DNA of 64,000 nucleotides from assembly GCF_001874645.1 (NCBI RefSeq), contig NZ_CP017886.1, positions 2,852,001-2,916,000 of the forward strand, read 5' to 3'. The first letter of the stretch is position 1. Each line of letters starts with the position of its first letter. Source of the DNA: Pseudomonas frederiksbergensis (lineage in GTDB: Bacteria; Pseudomonadota; Gammaproteobacteria; Pseudomonadales; Pseudomonadaceae). Below, piece after piece: positions 18,602 to 27,589 of the stretch. The notes beneath the pieces are model-generated. The model had not been told where the DNA came from, ran no database searches, and saw only the letters and a program-made list of their open reading frames with translations. The translations under genes were made by a program, and so were the position numbers.

Positions 18602-20143
18602 TTAAACCCTGACGGAGCCTATCCCCACGGTCGTCCGCAATCGCCCCTCCAATCTGCGTTTCAACCCACGCGCCTCGATCAGCAGTTTCGAGCCTTTGCT
18701 GGCATTGGCCCGCCCCCATTCCTCAAGCAACTCCAGACATGAGTGGTCGATGTAACTCAGGTTACTGAGCGGCACATGCACCGTCGTACCGGCCGGAATA
18801 GCCTTGAGGACCCGGCTCAATGCTGGCACCTTGAGAAAGGTCGCAGCCCCCATCAGTCGCAACTCCATTTCGCCCTCTGCCGGAAGGTCGATCAGGCTGA
18901 TTTTAAGTCGCGAGGCCTTCCAGGCCAGCTTCGCCAGGGTCAGGCCAAAACCGATCAGTACACCGGTCAGCAAATCGCTGAAGATGATCGCCAGCGCAGT
19001 CGCCGCATAGGTAAACATTGGCATCCGGCCATACCGTCCCAGTCCGCGAAACGCCTTCAAGTCCACCAGTTTCACCCCGGTATACACCAGCACGCCCGCC
19101 AGGCTGGCGACCGGAATGCTTTGCAGCACGCTGGACAGCAGCAATACAAACGCCAGCAGCCAGACACCGTGAAAAATCGCCGACAACCGAGTCTTGGCGC
19201 CGGCCTGTACGTTGGCTGAACTGCGCACGATCACGCCCGTCATCGGCAGCGCACCGACCAGACCGCAGAGCATGTTGCCGACACCTTGGGCGGACAATTC
19301 GCGGTCGAAATCCGAACGCTCGCCGCTGTGCATACGATCTACCGCCGCTGCCGAAAGCAGGGTTTCGGCGCTGGCAATGAAAGCCACGGCGAAGGCGGCG
19401 ATCAGCAGATTGGGGTCGGCCAGATTCAACAGGTCGGCCGGCTTCAGCCAGTCAATCGCCTCGGCCAGGTTAGCCGGGACTTCAACCCGTTTGACGTTCA
19501 ATGCCAGCGCCAGACTGGCAAGGGTCGCCAAACCAACGCCGAGCAAGGCGCCAGGAATGAAACGCAGCGATTGCGGACGAAATTTCTCCCACAGGCCCAT
19601 TACCAGAATCGTCGACAGCCCGAGCAGGCCGGCCTGCCAACCCGGCCCGCCACCGAGCGTCGGCAAGGCGTGGGCAACGGCCGCCGGAAACCCGCTCAAG
19701 TTATCCAGGCCTGAGGGTTTGGGAACACCGTCGAGCATCACATGCACCTGCGATAGCACGATCAGCACACCGATGCCCGCCAGCATGCCGTAAACCACCG
19801 CCGGCGCCGTCACGCGGAACCAGCAGCCCAGCCGCAAACGCCCGGCCACCAGTTGCAGAAACCCGGCCAGCAGCAGAATTGGCCCGAGCATCGCCAAGCC
19901 ATGCTGGCGCACCAACTCAAAGACCAATACCGCCAGCCCTGCGGCCGGGCCGCTGACTTGCAGCGGCGATCCGGCCAGCCAACCGACCACCAGGCCACCG
20001 ATAATCCCGGTGATCAGGCCCTTGGCCGGCGGCATGCCGGAAGCGATTGCAATCCCCATGCACAAGGGCAGGGCGACCAGAAACACCACCACCGAAGCCA
20101 GCAGCTCCCGTGGCAAAACAGCTTTCAATTGCGCAGCACGCAT
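18602..20143 (-). CDS. SulP family anion transporter with STAS domain
   Basis: A 513-residue transporter with 10 or more membrane segments (LLASVVVFLVALPLCMGIAI, GLITGIIGGLVVGWLAG) and a C-terminal STAS domain (GTTVHVPLSNLSYIDHSCLE). The family moves sulfate, bicarbonate or other anions. The beta-carbonic anhydrase gene just upstream on the same strand makes bicarbonate a strong candidate, but this is inference. I chose the ATG at 20143 because AGGAG lies seven bases upstream; the ATG at 20149 touches that ribosome site. Confidence 0.88.
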   Translation of the reverse strand: MRAAQLKAVLPRELLASVVVFLVALPLCMGIAIASGMPPAKGLITGIIGGLVVGWLAGSPLQVSGPAAGLAVLVFELVRQHGLAMLGPILLLAGFLQLVAGRLRLGCWFRVTAPAVVYGMLAGIGVLIVLSQVHVMLDGVPKPSGLDNLSGFPAAVAHALPTLGGGPGWQAGLLGLSTILVMGLWEKFRPQSLRFIPGALLGVGLATLASLALALNVKRVEVPANLAEAIDWLKPADLLNLADPNLLIAAFAVAFIASAETLLSAAAVDRMHSGERSDFDRELSAQGVGNMLCGLVGALPMTGVIVRSSANVQAGAKTRLSAIFHGVWLLAFVLLLSSVLQSIPVASLAGVLVYTGVKLVDLKAFRGLGRYGRMPMFTYAATALAIIFSDLLTGVLIGFGLTLAKLAWKASRLKISLIDLPAEGEMELRLMGAATFLKVPALSRVLKAIPAGTTVHVPLSNLSYIDHSCLELLEEWGRANASKGSKLLIEARGLKRRLEGRLRTTVGIGSVRV

Positions 20144-20231
20144 TAGCATTCTCCTGAGATTCTTCAGGCGTGGCGAAGCCCGACCGCTTTTCAGCAGCCC
20201 TGGCCAGACCAGACAAGGTGTTTAGGAGGAT

Positions 20232-20963
20232 TTAGAAGCGCGCTTTAGGCGTCGCCATGGGAATCGGATGAGTGCCATCCAGAGGCAGGAAGCAGCCCTT
20301 ATCCGCATCGTAGGCTTTGATTTCGCTGGTTTCGATGCTGTAGACCCAGCCATGGATAAACAGGTGACCGTTGGCCATGCGCGAAGCCACTGAAGGGTGA
20401 GTGCGCAAATGCTGCAACTGGGCGATGACGTTTTCTTCGGTGAGCACCTGCATGCTTTCGTTTTCGTCAGCGCAATGGCAGTTCTCCTGAACCATGGTTT
20501 TTGCTACTTCGGCGTGACGCAGCCAGGCTTTTACCGTGGGCATTTTTTCCAGGCTTTGCGGATTGAGTACAGCACGCATGGCACCGCAATCGGAGTGTCC
20601 GCAAATGATGATGTGCTGTACGCCAAGGGCCAGCACCGCATATTCGATGGCCGTGGAAACCCCGCCGTTCATCTGGCCATAGGGTGGCACTACGTTGCCA
20701 ACGTTACGGGTGACAAACAGATCGCCAGGGGCGCTTTGGGTAATCAATTCGGGAACGATGCGCGAGTCCGCGCATGCAATAAACATCGCTCTGGGCCGCT
20801 GAGCCGTGGCGAGTTTCTTAAAGAGTGCTTCCTGTTGCGGGAAGACCTCGTGATGGAAGTGTAAAAAGCCGTCAACGATTTGCTGCAGCGCTGCATCGGC
20901 GCTTTCGGCCTCGGGCAGGGCGGAAGCCGACGCAGCCAACGGCTGTTTATCCTTGTCACTCAT
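20232..20963 (-). CDS. Beta-class carbonic anhydrase
   Basis: A 243-residue enzyme that interconverts CO2 and bicarbonate. The zinc and catalytic residues are visible: CADSR (Cys64, Asp66, Arg68) and CGHSDCGAM (His123, Cys126). The first 25 residues are a variable Ala/Ser-rich extension. It is followed 88 bases on by the SulP transporter on the same strand, so the pair may handle bicarbonate together. The 243 bases upstream hold no other gene. Confidence 0.94.
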   Translation of the reverse strand: MSDKDKQPLAASASALPEAESADAALQQIVDGFLHFHHEVFPQQEALFKKLATAQRPRAMFIACADSRIVPELITQSAPGDLFVTRNVGNVVPPYGQMNGGVSTAIEYAVLALGVQHIIICGHSDCGAMRAVLNPQSLEKMPTVKAWLRHAEVAKTMVQENCHCADENESMQVLTEENVIAQLQHLRTHPSVASRMANGHLFIHGWVYSIETSEIKAYDADKGCFLPLDGTHPIPMATPKARF

Positions 20964-21206
20964 AATTCATCCTCTTTGACGGAGTAGGGAAATTTTCCCG
21001 TTTTACCTGGGATAAAGCCAGCGACTGGTTAGAAAGCGTACAGATCGCCGATCAATGACCATGCAGTCACTCTATGGACAAGGTACCCACCGAAACTTAA
21101 CTCAAACTGAATAAACCGCTCTAGAACGTGCGTTCCAGGTTACAAAAAACGTGACCGACGGACAAACACACCGCGTTTTTCACTACTTACCATAGGCCAA
21201 TTGTTG

Positions 21207-22265
21207 CTAAAGCAACGACATTTGAGCCCCGGGCGGACAAAAGGCTGCGCAGTCCAGATTGAAACCTTCACGTTGATTGAGCCCAAGACGTTTTATTGTT
21301 TTGGCGAAGCGTTGCGCCAACAGATCGGCGAACGGTCCTTCGCCGCGCATGCGAGCGCCAAAGCGGCTGTCATACAGTTCACCACCACGACTTTGGCGGA
21401 TCAAGCTCAATACATGGGCTGCACGCTGCGGATAGTGGGCCGCCAGCCACTCCTCGAACAACGGCGCCACTTCCAGCGGCAGGCGCAACATCATGTAAGC
21501 CGCACTCTGCGCACCGGCCGCGTGAGCTTCGGTAAGCAGGCTTTCCAGTTCACTGTCGTTGATCATCGGGATCATTGGCGAACACAAGACGCCCACCGGA
21601 ATCCCGGCCTCACGCATGACCCGAATCGCCCGCAGCCGCGCCTTCGGGGCAGCCGTTCGCGGCTCAAGGATGCGTTTAAGCTCGTCGTCGAGGCTGGTCA
21701 GGCTGATCATCACCGCCACCAGCCGCTGTTCGGCGAGCTCACTGAGCAGATCCAGATCACGGAGAATGAGTGAGCCCTTGGTGATAATCGTCACCGGATG
21801 CCGGTAACGCAGCAGCACCTGGAGAATTCGCCGGGTGATTTTGTGTTCGCGCTCGATCGGCTGATAGGGATCGGTGTTGGAGCCCAGGTTGATCGGCGCA
21901 CACTGATAACCACGCTTGGAAAGTTGCTGCTCCAGTACGTCGGCGGCGTTACTTTTGGCGATCAGCTTCGTCTCGAAATCCAGCCCGGGCGACAGGTCCC
22001 AATAGGCATGACTGGGTCGTGCATAGCAGTAGATGCAGCCGTGTTCGCAACCTCGATAGGGATTGATCGAGCGATCGAAGGGCAGGTCGGGCGAATTGTT
22101 GCGGGTGATGATGGTTTTCGCCGCCTCGATGCGCACCACGGTGCCCTGGGTCAGCGGGGCTTCCTGGTACCAGCCATCGTCTTCGGCCACCGAGCGGTTC
22201 GGCGCAAAGCGATTGTGCGGGTTGCTGGCGGTGCCGCGTCCGCGAGGTGGCAAGGGCGTGAACAT
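21207..22265 (-). CDS. Radical SAM protein, SplB-like (PA0069 family)
   Basis: A 352-residue radical SAM protein. The cluster motif is CEHGCIYC (Cys73, Cys77, Cys80), and the segments NPYRGCEHGCIYCYARPSH and INLGSNTDPYQPIERE are typical of the spore-photoproduct-lyase-like group. The exact reaction is unknown; a DNA repair role is suggested by the LexA-type operator 18 bases upstream. The start is the ATG at 22265. A TTG at 22283 would add six residues but would place the operator next to the start codon. Confidence 0.85.
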   Translation of the reverse strand: MFTPLPPRGRGTASNPHNRFAPNRSVAEDDGWYQEAPLTQGTVVRIEAAKTIITRNNSPDLPFDRSINPYRGCEHGCIYCYARPSHAYWDLSPGLDFETKLIAKSNAADVLEQQLSKRGYQCAPINLGSNTDPYQPIEREHKITRRILQVLLRYRHPVTIITKGSLILRDLDLLSELAEQRLVAVMISLTSLDDELKRILEPRTAAPKARLRAIRVMREAGIPVGVLCSPMIPMINDSELESLLTEAHAAGAQSAAYMMLRLPLEVAPLFEEWLAAHYPQRAAHVLSLIRQSRGGELYDSRFGARMRGEGPFADLLAQRFAKTIKRLGLNQREGFNLDCAAFCPPGAQMSLL

Positions 22266-22283
22266 TGGGGGAAACCCTAACAA

Positions 22284-22299
22284 CTGTATGTCCGTACAG
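22284..22299. promoter_or_regulatory. LexA-type SOS operator
   Basis: CTGTATGTCCGTACAG is a perfect CTG-N10-CAG dyad, the gamma-proteobacterial LexA box, lying directly upstream of the radical SAM gene. I recall that the P. aeruginosa homologue is reported as LexA-controlled. The site predicts damage-inducible expression. Confidence 0.75.
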
Positions 22300-22511
22300 T
22301 ATCGGAAGATCCAATGTCAGGCCAGTACCGTTCGGCACCTTTCGCGAAGGAGTCACGTTAAAGCCCTACCCGTCATAGACAACTATTTGTTAAGTAACTT
22401 ATAAGCGTAAGAACAAGATACATATAACCCTTAGTCATCTGATAAAAGTTGCCCGTACTATCCTTGGCACACGCAATACCACACTGGATAACTATTGAAA
22501 AGGATTCAACG

Positions 22512-22814
22512 ATGTCATTCTTTAATCAACGCGGTATTTTCCTGCAACTAATGAGGCCGGGGCCTTCGGAGCCAAACACCTTGGTTTCGATGCAACTTGC
22601 ACGAAAAGAACCGGGTTGGGATGCAGAAAACGAAGTACAAACCGAGACGCTGGTGGACTCGATTTTCATGACGGCAGTTTCCAGCGACGGCGGGCAATCC
22701 TTCACCCTCGGGAGCGCCCGCAAGGATGTGGACGGCGATGGCGATATTGATGCCGATGACAAAGCCAGGCTGCTGGCGTTGGCCAAAGCATATGCACGTA
22801 TTGTACGTCCATAA
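22512..22814 (+). CDS. Small protein with an EF-hand-like calcium loop
   Basis: A 100-residue protein without signal peptide or membrane span and of no family I recognise. Near the C-terminus it has DVDGDGDIDADD, a good match to the DxDxDG...D loop of EF-hand or dockerin repeats, followed by a helix (KARLLALAKAYARIV). The rest is mixed polar sequence (SSDGGQSFTLGSARK). The ATG at 22512 has AAAGGA upstream. The surrounding DNA is more AT-rich than its neighbours, which may mean later acquisition. Calcium binding is inferred. Confidence 0.65.
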   Translation: MSFFNQRGIFLQLMRPGPSEPNTLVSMQLARKEPGWDAENEVQTETLVDSIFMTAVSSDGGQSFTLGSARKDVDGDGDIDADDKARLLALAKAYARIVRP

Positions 22815-23145
22815 CCGGACCTGATCCGGTACTTGATAATACAGGCTGCGATTCAAACACCAACGCCTGCGAACATATCTTCGCAGGCGTTAGTGACACC
22901 TATATAACAACCATTAATAACCTTTCATCGTTCACCCAAATCGTTGAATAATTTTTGCCACTCTAAAGTTCACCTCCACCCATCACTTCCTGACCCGACA
23001 AACACTTGGCAAATACCGTCCTCGTAAACGTCGAAGGCACCCTCAGGCTTAACGATTCTTTGACAAGCCCCTCACAGACCTTTGACTGCTCAGGGTTCAG
23101 GCTGGGAATTAGTCGCCCATTCCTTCATCCACGGCCCGCTGACTC
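22815..23145. other. Intergenic region with a 12-bp perfect hairpin
   Basis: No gene was found in these 331 bases. A short hairpin (ACCGGA...TCCGGT, 22814-22830) starts just after the small EF-hand-like gene. A perfect 12-bp stem follows at 22862-22891 (AACGCCTGCGAA, loop CATATC, TTCGCAGGCGTT) without a U tract. One or both may end the upstream transcript. The remainder is AT-rich and presumably contains the promoter of the phosphatase gene. Confidence 0.5.
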
Positions 23146-23802
23146 ATGTCGAAAAACCGCCTCTTGCTCGCACTGTGCCTGTCGTTCATGGCGTTATTTG
23201 CGTTCGATCAGGTTCAGGCCGAGCTAACCCAATCCATCCGTCCCGGCGAATGGGCCCAGCCCGTCGAAGCGCAGTATGGCCTTTATCAGATGTCGCCAAC
23301 CCTCTACCGCAGCGCTCTCCCGGATCACGAGGCGCTGGCGCTGCTGGAAAAACTTCAGATCACGACGGTGATCAATTTTCTGCCCGAGCCCGACGCAAGC
23401 TGGCTATCGACCCCCGGTATCAATCTGGTGCAATTGCCCTACAAGACCAGCCATGTCGATGACAGCGAGGTGCTGAGCGCGCTGCGGGCCATTCAAACCG
23501 GTCAAAGCAAAGGCCCGGTGTTGATCCATTGCAAACGCGGATCGGATCGCACTGGCCTGATGGCAGCGATGTACCGCGTGGTGGTGCAAGGCTGGAGCAA
23601 AGAAGACGCCCTGAGCGAAATGACCCAGGGAGGTTTCGACGACAATACTCACTTCAAGAACGGCATTCGCTACATGATGCAGGCCAATGTCGACAAACTA
23701 CGTACCGCGTTGGCCAACGGCGATTGCAGTACCAGCGTGTTTGCCACCTGCTCGATGAAAAGCTGGTTAAAAACGGTCAATAGCGAAGAACCGAAGATCT
23801 GA
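23146..23802 (+). CDS. Periplasmic dual-specificity/tyrosine phosphatase, TpbA-like
   Basis: A 218-residue protein with a signal peptide (LLLALCLSFMALFAFDQVQA) and the cysteine phosphatase P-loop HCKRGSDRTG (Cys129 and Arg135). The likely general acid is Asp105 or Asp106 in SHVDD. Length, location and motif match TpbA of P. aeruginosa, a periplasmic phosphatase that controls biofilm through the TpbB/YfiN diguanylate cyclase. Orthology is not proven; no tpbB-like gene lies next to it here. Confidence 0.82.
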   Translation: MSKNRLLLALCLSFMALFAFDQVQAELTQSIRPGEWAQPVEAQYGLYQMSPTLYRSALPDHEALALLEKLQITTVINFLPEPDASWLSTPGINLVQLPYKTSHVDDSEVLSALRAIQTGQSKGPVLIHCKRGSDRTGLMAAMYRVVVQGWSKEDALSEMTQGGFDDNTHFKNGIRYMMQANVDKLRTALANGDCSTSVFATCSMKSWLKTVNSEEPKI

Positions 23803-23937
23803 GGGCGCGCCACAACAAGCCTCGTACCCAATCAGGTAAGGCGGATCGTGGACCTGCACTGGAGGATTGTGGTGGTCGTCGATAAATACCGCCCTTGAGC
23901 ACTCAGGCTCAAAGGCGGATTTCAAAGCGCGGAATGA

Positions 23938-24228
23938 TCAGGACTGATCGTCAGACTTTTTCTTCAGCTTCGGATTGGGAAAGAACTGCACAGCCTGGAC
24001 TTTGGCGTCCGGGACTTTCAACGCGGTGGTATTGACCCGCGTACCCAATTCCTTGGGCACTGACAGACCTTGCTCGTTCAGCGTATCGGAATAACCGCAG
24101 GCCACGCATTCGCGGTGCGGCACCTCGTCTTCGCTCCACATCATCAACTTGTCCGGCTCGCTGCACGCCGGGCAGACTGCCCCGGCGATGAAGCGTTTCT
24201 TGGTTTTGCTCACAGGCCCGTCACTCAT
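23938..24228 (-). CDS. yheV: YheV-family zinc-ribbon protein
   Basis: A 96-residue protein with two CxxC pairs (VCPACSE and CVACGYSD) that form a zinc ribbon, and a basic C-terminus (PNPKLKKKSDDQS). Its start overlaps the prlC stop (ATGA), a conserved pairing in gamma-proteobacteria. The function is unknown. The DNA downstream (23803-23937) shows no gene. Confidence 0.85.
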   Translation of the reverse strand: MSDGPVSKTKKRFIAGAVCPACSEPDKLMMWSEDEVPHRECVACGYSDTLNEQGLSVPKELGTRVNTTALKVPDAKVQAVQFFPNPKLKKKSDDQS

Positions 24229-26276
24229 GCTGCCGCGTCCTCGTTGAGGCCGCTGTGGCGCAAGAGTGCGTCAATCGACGGCGCACGTCCGCGGAAATCG
24301 ACGAACAGCACCATCGGCTCCTGAGAACCGCCACGCGCCAGGATCGCCTCGCGGAACGCACGACCGGTGGCGGCATTCAGCACGCCTTCTTCCTCGAACT
24401 TCGAGAAGGCATCGGCCGACAGCACTTCAGCCCATTTATAGCTGTAGTAACCCGCCGCATAACCGCCAGCGAAGATGTGCGCGAAGCTGTTAGGGAAACG
24501 GTTGTAGGCCGGCGGGCGCATCACCGAAACCTCGTCGCGCACGCCTTCAAGCACTTGCAGCACGCTACGACCGTCGCCATGGGTGGCATGCAGTTCGAAG
24601 TCGAACATCGAGAATTCCAGCTGACGAACCATCATCAGCCCGGACTGGAAATTCTTTGCGGCGAGCATTTTTTGCAGCAGGTCCTGCGGCAGTGGCTCGC
24701 CGGTTTCGTAATGTCCGGAAATCAGCGCCAGGCCTTCTGGCTCCCAGCACCAGTTTTCCATGAACTGACTTGGCAACTCGACCGCGTCCCACGCCACGCC
24801 GTTGATACCGGAAACGCCAGAATATTCGACACGGGTCAGCAGGTGATGCAGGCCGTGACCGAATTCGTGGAACAGCGTGGTGACTTCATCGTGGGTCAGC
24901 AGGGCAGGTTTGCCGCTGTCAGCCGGGGTGAAGTTGCACACCAGGTTGGCTACCGGGCTTTGCAAGACGCCTGCCGCGGTGCGGCGACGGTCGCGGGCGC
25001 CGTCCATCCAGGCACCGCCGCGCTTGTTGGCACGGGCATACAGGTCGAAGAAGAAGCGCCCGACGTGCTCGCCATTCTCCTTGATTTCGAACAGGCGAAC
25101 GTCCGGGTGCCAGGTGTCGAAACCTTTCAATTCGGCGATTTCGATGCCATACAGGCGCTGAACGATGGCGAACAGACCGCTCAGGACTTTATCGATCGGG
25201 AAGTACGCACGCAGGGCTTCCTGGGCGACGCTGTAACGTTGCTCACGGAGTTTTTCGCCGTAGAAACCGCTGTCCCAGCTTTGCAGATCAGGGCAACCCT
25301 GTTCGGCAGCGTAGGCTTTGAGTTGCTCCAGATCCTGCGCGGCGAACGGTTTGCTGCGCTTGGCCAGATCGCGCAGGAAGCTCAGCACCTGATCGCTGGA
25401 TTCAGCCATTTTGGTGGCCAGGCTCAGCTCCGAGAAACTGGCGAAACCCAGCAGCTTGGCCAGCTCCTGACGCAGGCCGAGGATCTCTTCCATCACCGGG
25501 CTGTTATCGTTCTGACCGGCGTTCGGACCTTGGTCCGACGCACGGGTGCAGTAGGCGGCGTAGACTTCTTCGCGCAATGCACGGTCCTGGGCGTAGGTCA
25601 TCACCGCGAAATAGCTTGGGAATTCCAGGGTGATCAACCAGCCTTCCAGGTCTTTGGCTTGGGCAGCGGCAGCCATCTGCGCCTTGGCCGAATCGGTCAG
25701 GCCGGCGAGGGCGGCTTCATCGGTGATGTGCTTGGTCCAGGCCTGGGTGGCGTCGAGCAATTGGTTGGAGAAGTGGCTGCCCAGCTCGGACAGTTTGCTC
25801 TGCACTTCGGCATAGCGCTTTTGCTCAGGCGCAGGCAGATCGATACCCGACAGACGGAAATCACGCAGTGCGTGTTCGAGTATGGTTTTTTGTGCGACGT
25901 CGAAGCCGGCCGCTTCCGGGCTGTTGACCAGGGCTTCATAAGCCTGGAACAGTTCGCGGTTCTGGCCCATTTCGGTGGCGTAGGCGCTCAGTGCCGGCAG
26001 GCAGGACTCGTAAGCCTCACGCAGTTCGGCACTGTTGCACACGGCGTTCAGGTGACTGACCGGGCTCCAGGCCGCGCCCAGACGGTCGTTCAGTTCGTCC
26101 ATCGCCAGCACCAGCCCCGCCCAGGTAGGCTGTTTGCCCTGGCTTTTGAGGAGCTCGGCGATGGCGGCGCGGTTGTCCGCGAGGATCTGTTCGATGGCCG
26201 GTTGTACGTGCTCGGCGCGGATCGCCGAGAACGGCGGCAGGTCGTAGGACTGCAAAAGAGGGTTGTTCACGCTCAC
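24225..26276 (-). CDS. prlC: Oligopeptidase A (M3 family zinc metallopeptidase)
   Basis: A 683-residue cytoplasmic peptidase that degrades short peptides, including cleaved signal peptides. The zinc site is HEFGHGLHH with the downstream Glu in the following helix. The N-terminus NNPLLQSYDLPPFSAIRAEH is typical of the family. I chose the GTG at 26276 with AAGG upstream, giving MSVNNPLLQ; an ATG at 26303 would add nine residues. It is followed by yheV in a two-gene operon and is divergent from the gamma-carbonic anhydrase gene. Confidence 0.94.
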   Translation of the reverse strand: MSVNNPLLQSYDLPPFSAIRAEHVQPAIEQILADNRAAIAELLKSQGKQPTWAGLVLAMDELNDRLGAAWSPVSHLNAVCNSAELREAYESCLPALSAYATEMGQNRELFQAYEALVNSPEAAGFDVAQKTILEHALRDFRLSGIDLPAPEQKRYAEVQSKLSELGSHFSNQLLDATQAWTKHITDEAALAGLTDSAKAQMAAAAQAKDLEGWLITLEFPSYFAVMTYAQDRALREEVYAAYCTRASDQGPNAGQNDNSPVMEEILGLRQELAKLLGFASFSELSLATKMAESSDQVLSFLRDLAKRSKPFAAQDLEQLKAYAAEQGCPDLQSWDSGFYGEKLREQRYSVAQEALRAYFPIDKVLSGLFAIVQRLYGIEIAELKGFDTWHPDVRLFEIKENGEHVGRFFFDLYARANKRGGAWMDGARDRRRTAAGVLQSPVANLVCNFTPADSGKPALLTHDEVTTLFHEFGHGLHHLLTRVEYSGVSGINGVAWDAVELPSQFMENWCWEPEGLALISGHYETGEPLPQDLLQKMLAAKNFQSGLMMVRQLEFSMFDFELHATHGDGRSVLQVLEGVRDEVSVMRPPAYNRFPNSFAHIFAGGYAAGYYSYKWAEVLSADAFSKFEEEGVLNAATGRAFREAILARGGSQEPMVLFVDFRGRAPSIDALLRHSGLNEDAAA

Positions 26277-26365
26277 GGTTGGCACCTTGGCTGGAAGAAA
26301 CATGCGGCCATCTTAATTACAATCGACGCCAACCGCAGCTATCAACAAAAGAGAGAGAGCCTATC

Positions 26366-26911
26366 GTGTCCCTTCGCAAGTACCAGAACCACACCCCCAT
26401 GCTCGGCAAAGGCGCGTTTGTCGACGGCTCGGCGGTGGTGATCGGCGACGTCGAAATAGGCGAAGACAGTTCAGTCTGGCCGCTGACCGTGATCCGCGGC
26501 GACATGCACCGCATCCGCATTGGCCAGCGCACCAGCGTGCAGGATGGCTGCGTGCTGCATATCACCCACGCCGGGCCCTTCAACCCCGACGGTTTCCCGC
26601 TGTTAATCGGCGACGACGTGACCATTGCCCACAAAGTCATGCTGCACGGCTGCGCGGTCGGCAACCGGATCCTGATCGGCATGGGCAGTATCGTCATGGA
26701 CGGCGCAGTGGTCGAAGACGAGGTGATCATTGGCGCGGGCAGTCTGGTGCCCCCGGGTAAACGCCTGGAAAGCGGTTTCCTCTATGTCGGCAGCCCGGTG
26801 AAACAGATCCGTCCACTGACTGACAAGGAACGGGCCTTTTTCACCTACAGCGCGGCGAATTACGTGAAGCTCAAAGACCTGCATCTGGCCGAAGGCTACG
26901 ACCAGCTCTGA
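26366..26911 (+). CDS. Gamma-carbonic anhydrase family protein (YrdA-like)
   Basis: A 181-residue left-handed beta-helix protein with hexapeptide repeats (AVVIGDVEIGEDSSVWPLTV, IGDDVTIAHKVMLHGCAVGN). It retains the trimer-interface His ligands (HITHAG, AHKVMLHGC). The family ranges from active carbonic anhydrases to proteins of unknown role. The start is a GTG at 26366 after GAGAGAGAG; there is no nearby ATG. The next gene, a HAD phosphatase, lies 27 bases downstream and may be co-transcribed. Confidence 0.88.
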   Translation: MSLRKYQNHTPMLGKGAFVDGSAVVIGDVEIGEDSSVWPLTVIRGDMHRIRIGQRTSVQDGCVLHITHAGPFNPDGFPLLIGDDVTIAHKVMLHGCAVGNRILIGMGSIVMDGAVVEDEVIIGAGSLVPPGKRLESGFLYVGSPVKQIRPLTDKERAFFTYSAANYVKLKDLHLAEGYDQL

Positions 26912-26938
26912 CACCGACAGACTCACCCAGGAATGTTC

Positions 26939-27589
26939 ATGCATTATCAAACCGTTCTATTCGACCTCGATGGCACCCTGACCGACCCGCGCGAGGGCAT
27001 CACCCGCTCGATCCAGTTCGCCTTGAGCAAACTGGGGATCGACGAACCTGACCTGACCAAACTCGAGCACTTCATCGGCCCGCCGTTGCTGCAAGCCTTC
27101 ATGCAGTTCTACGACTTCGACGAGCCCAAGGCCTGGGAGGCGGTGAATTTCTACCGCGAGCGTTTCAAGGTCACCGGCTTGTACGAGAACCGGGTGTTCG
27201 ACGGTGTCACGCCACTGTTGGAAACCCTTAATGGGCAAGGGCGGCAACTGTACATCGCGACGTCGAAGCCGTGGATTTTCGCCCGGGAAATCGCCCGGCA
27301 CTTCGGTTTCGACCGGCACTTCAAAGTGATCTACGGCAGCGAGCTGGACGGCATCCGCACCGATAAGGTCGAGCTGATTGCGCACTTGATGGCCGAAGAA
27401 GCCCTCGATCCGGCCACCACGCTGATGATCGGCGACCGCAAACACGACCTGATCGGTGCCAGGCGCAACGGTCTGAACGCGGCGGCGGTGGGTTATGGCT
27501 TCGGCAGCCACGAAGAATTGAGCGCCGAACAACCGGCATATCATTTCGAGACGCTGGCCGAGTTGCACCAGGCGTTTTTGCGGGGTTAG
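26939..27589 (+). CDS. HAD-superfamily phosphatase, phosphoglycolate-phosphatase-like
   Basis: A 216-residue HAD hydrolase. Motif I is FDLDGTLTDP, motif II is IATSKP, and motifs III-IV are around DKVELIAH and MIGDRKHDLIGA. A helical cap domain lies between motifs I and II. The substrate is unknown. Two ATGs are present at 26933 and 26939; the second is better spaced from AGGA. The pair with the gamma-carbonic anhydrase gene is conserved in Pseudomonas. Confidence 0.88.
   Translation: MHYQTVLFDLDGTLTDPREGITRSIQFALSKLGIDEPDLTKLEHFIGPPLLQAFMQFYDFDEPKAWEAVNFYRERFKVTGLYENRVFDGVTPLLETLNGQGRQLYIATSKPWIFAREIARHFGFDRHFKVIYGSELDGIRTDKVELIAHLMAEEALDPATTLMIGDRKHDLIGARRNGLNAAAVGYGFGSHEELSAEQPAYHFETLAELHQAFLRG

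Noticed and set aside
20987..20999. GGGAAATTTTCCC palindrome upstream of the carbonic anhydrase gene
   Set aside because: It is short and of simple composition, in AT-rich promoter DNA; nothing ties it to a regulator.
22470..22490. TGGCAC-like sigma-54 promoter before the small EF-hand-like gene
   Set aside because: The -24 part matches, but the -12 part lacks the required GC (ATACC instead of TTGCA).
24255..26441. 728-codon rightward open frame opposite prlC
   Set aside because: It is the antisense shadow of a clear, full-length prlC; GC-rich codon use keeps the opposite strand open. Its product resembles nothing and has no good ribosome site.
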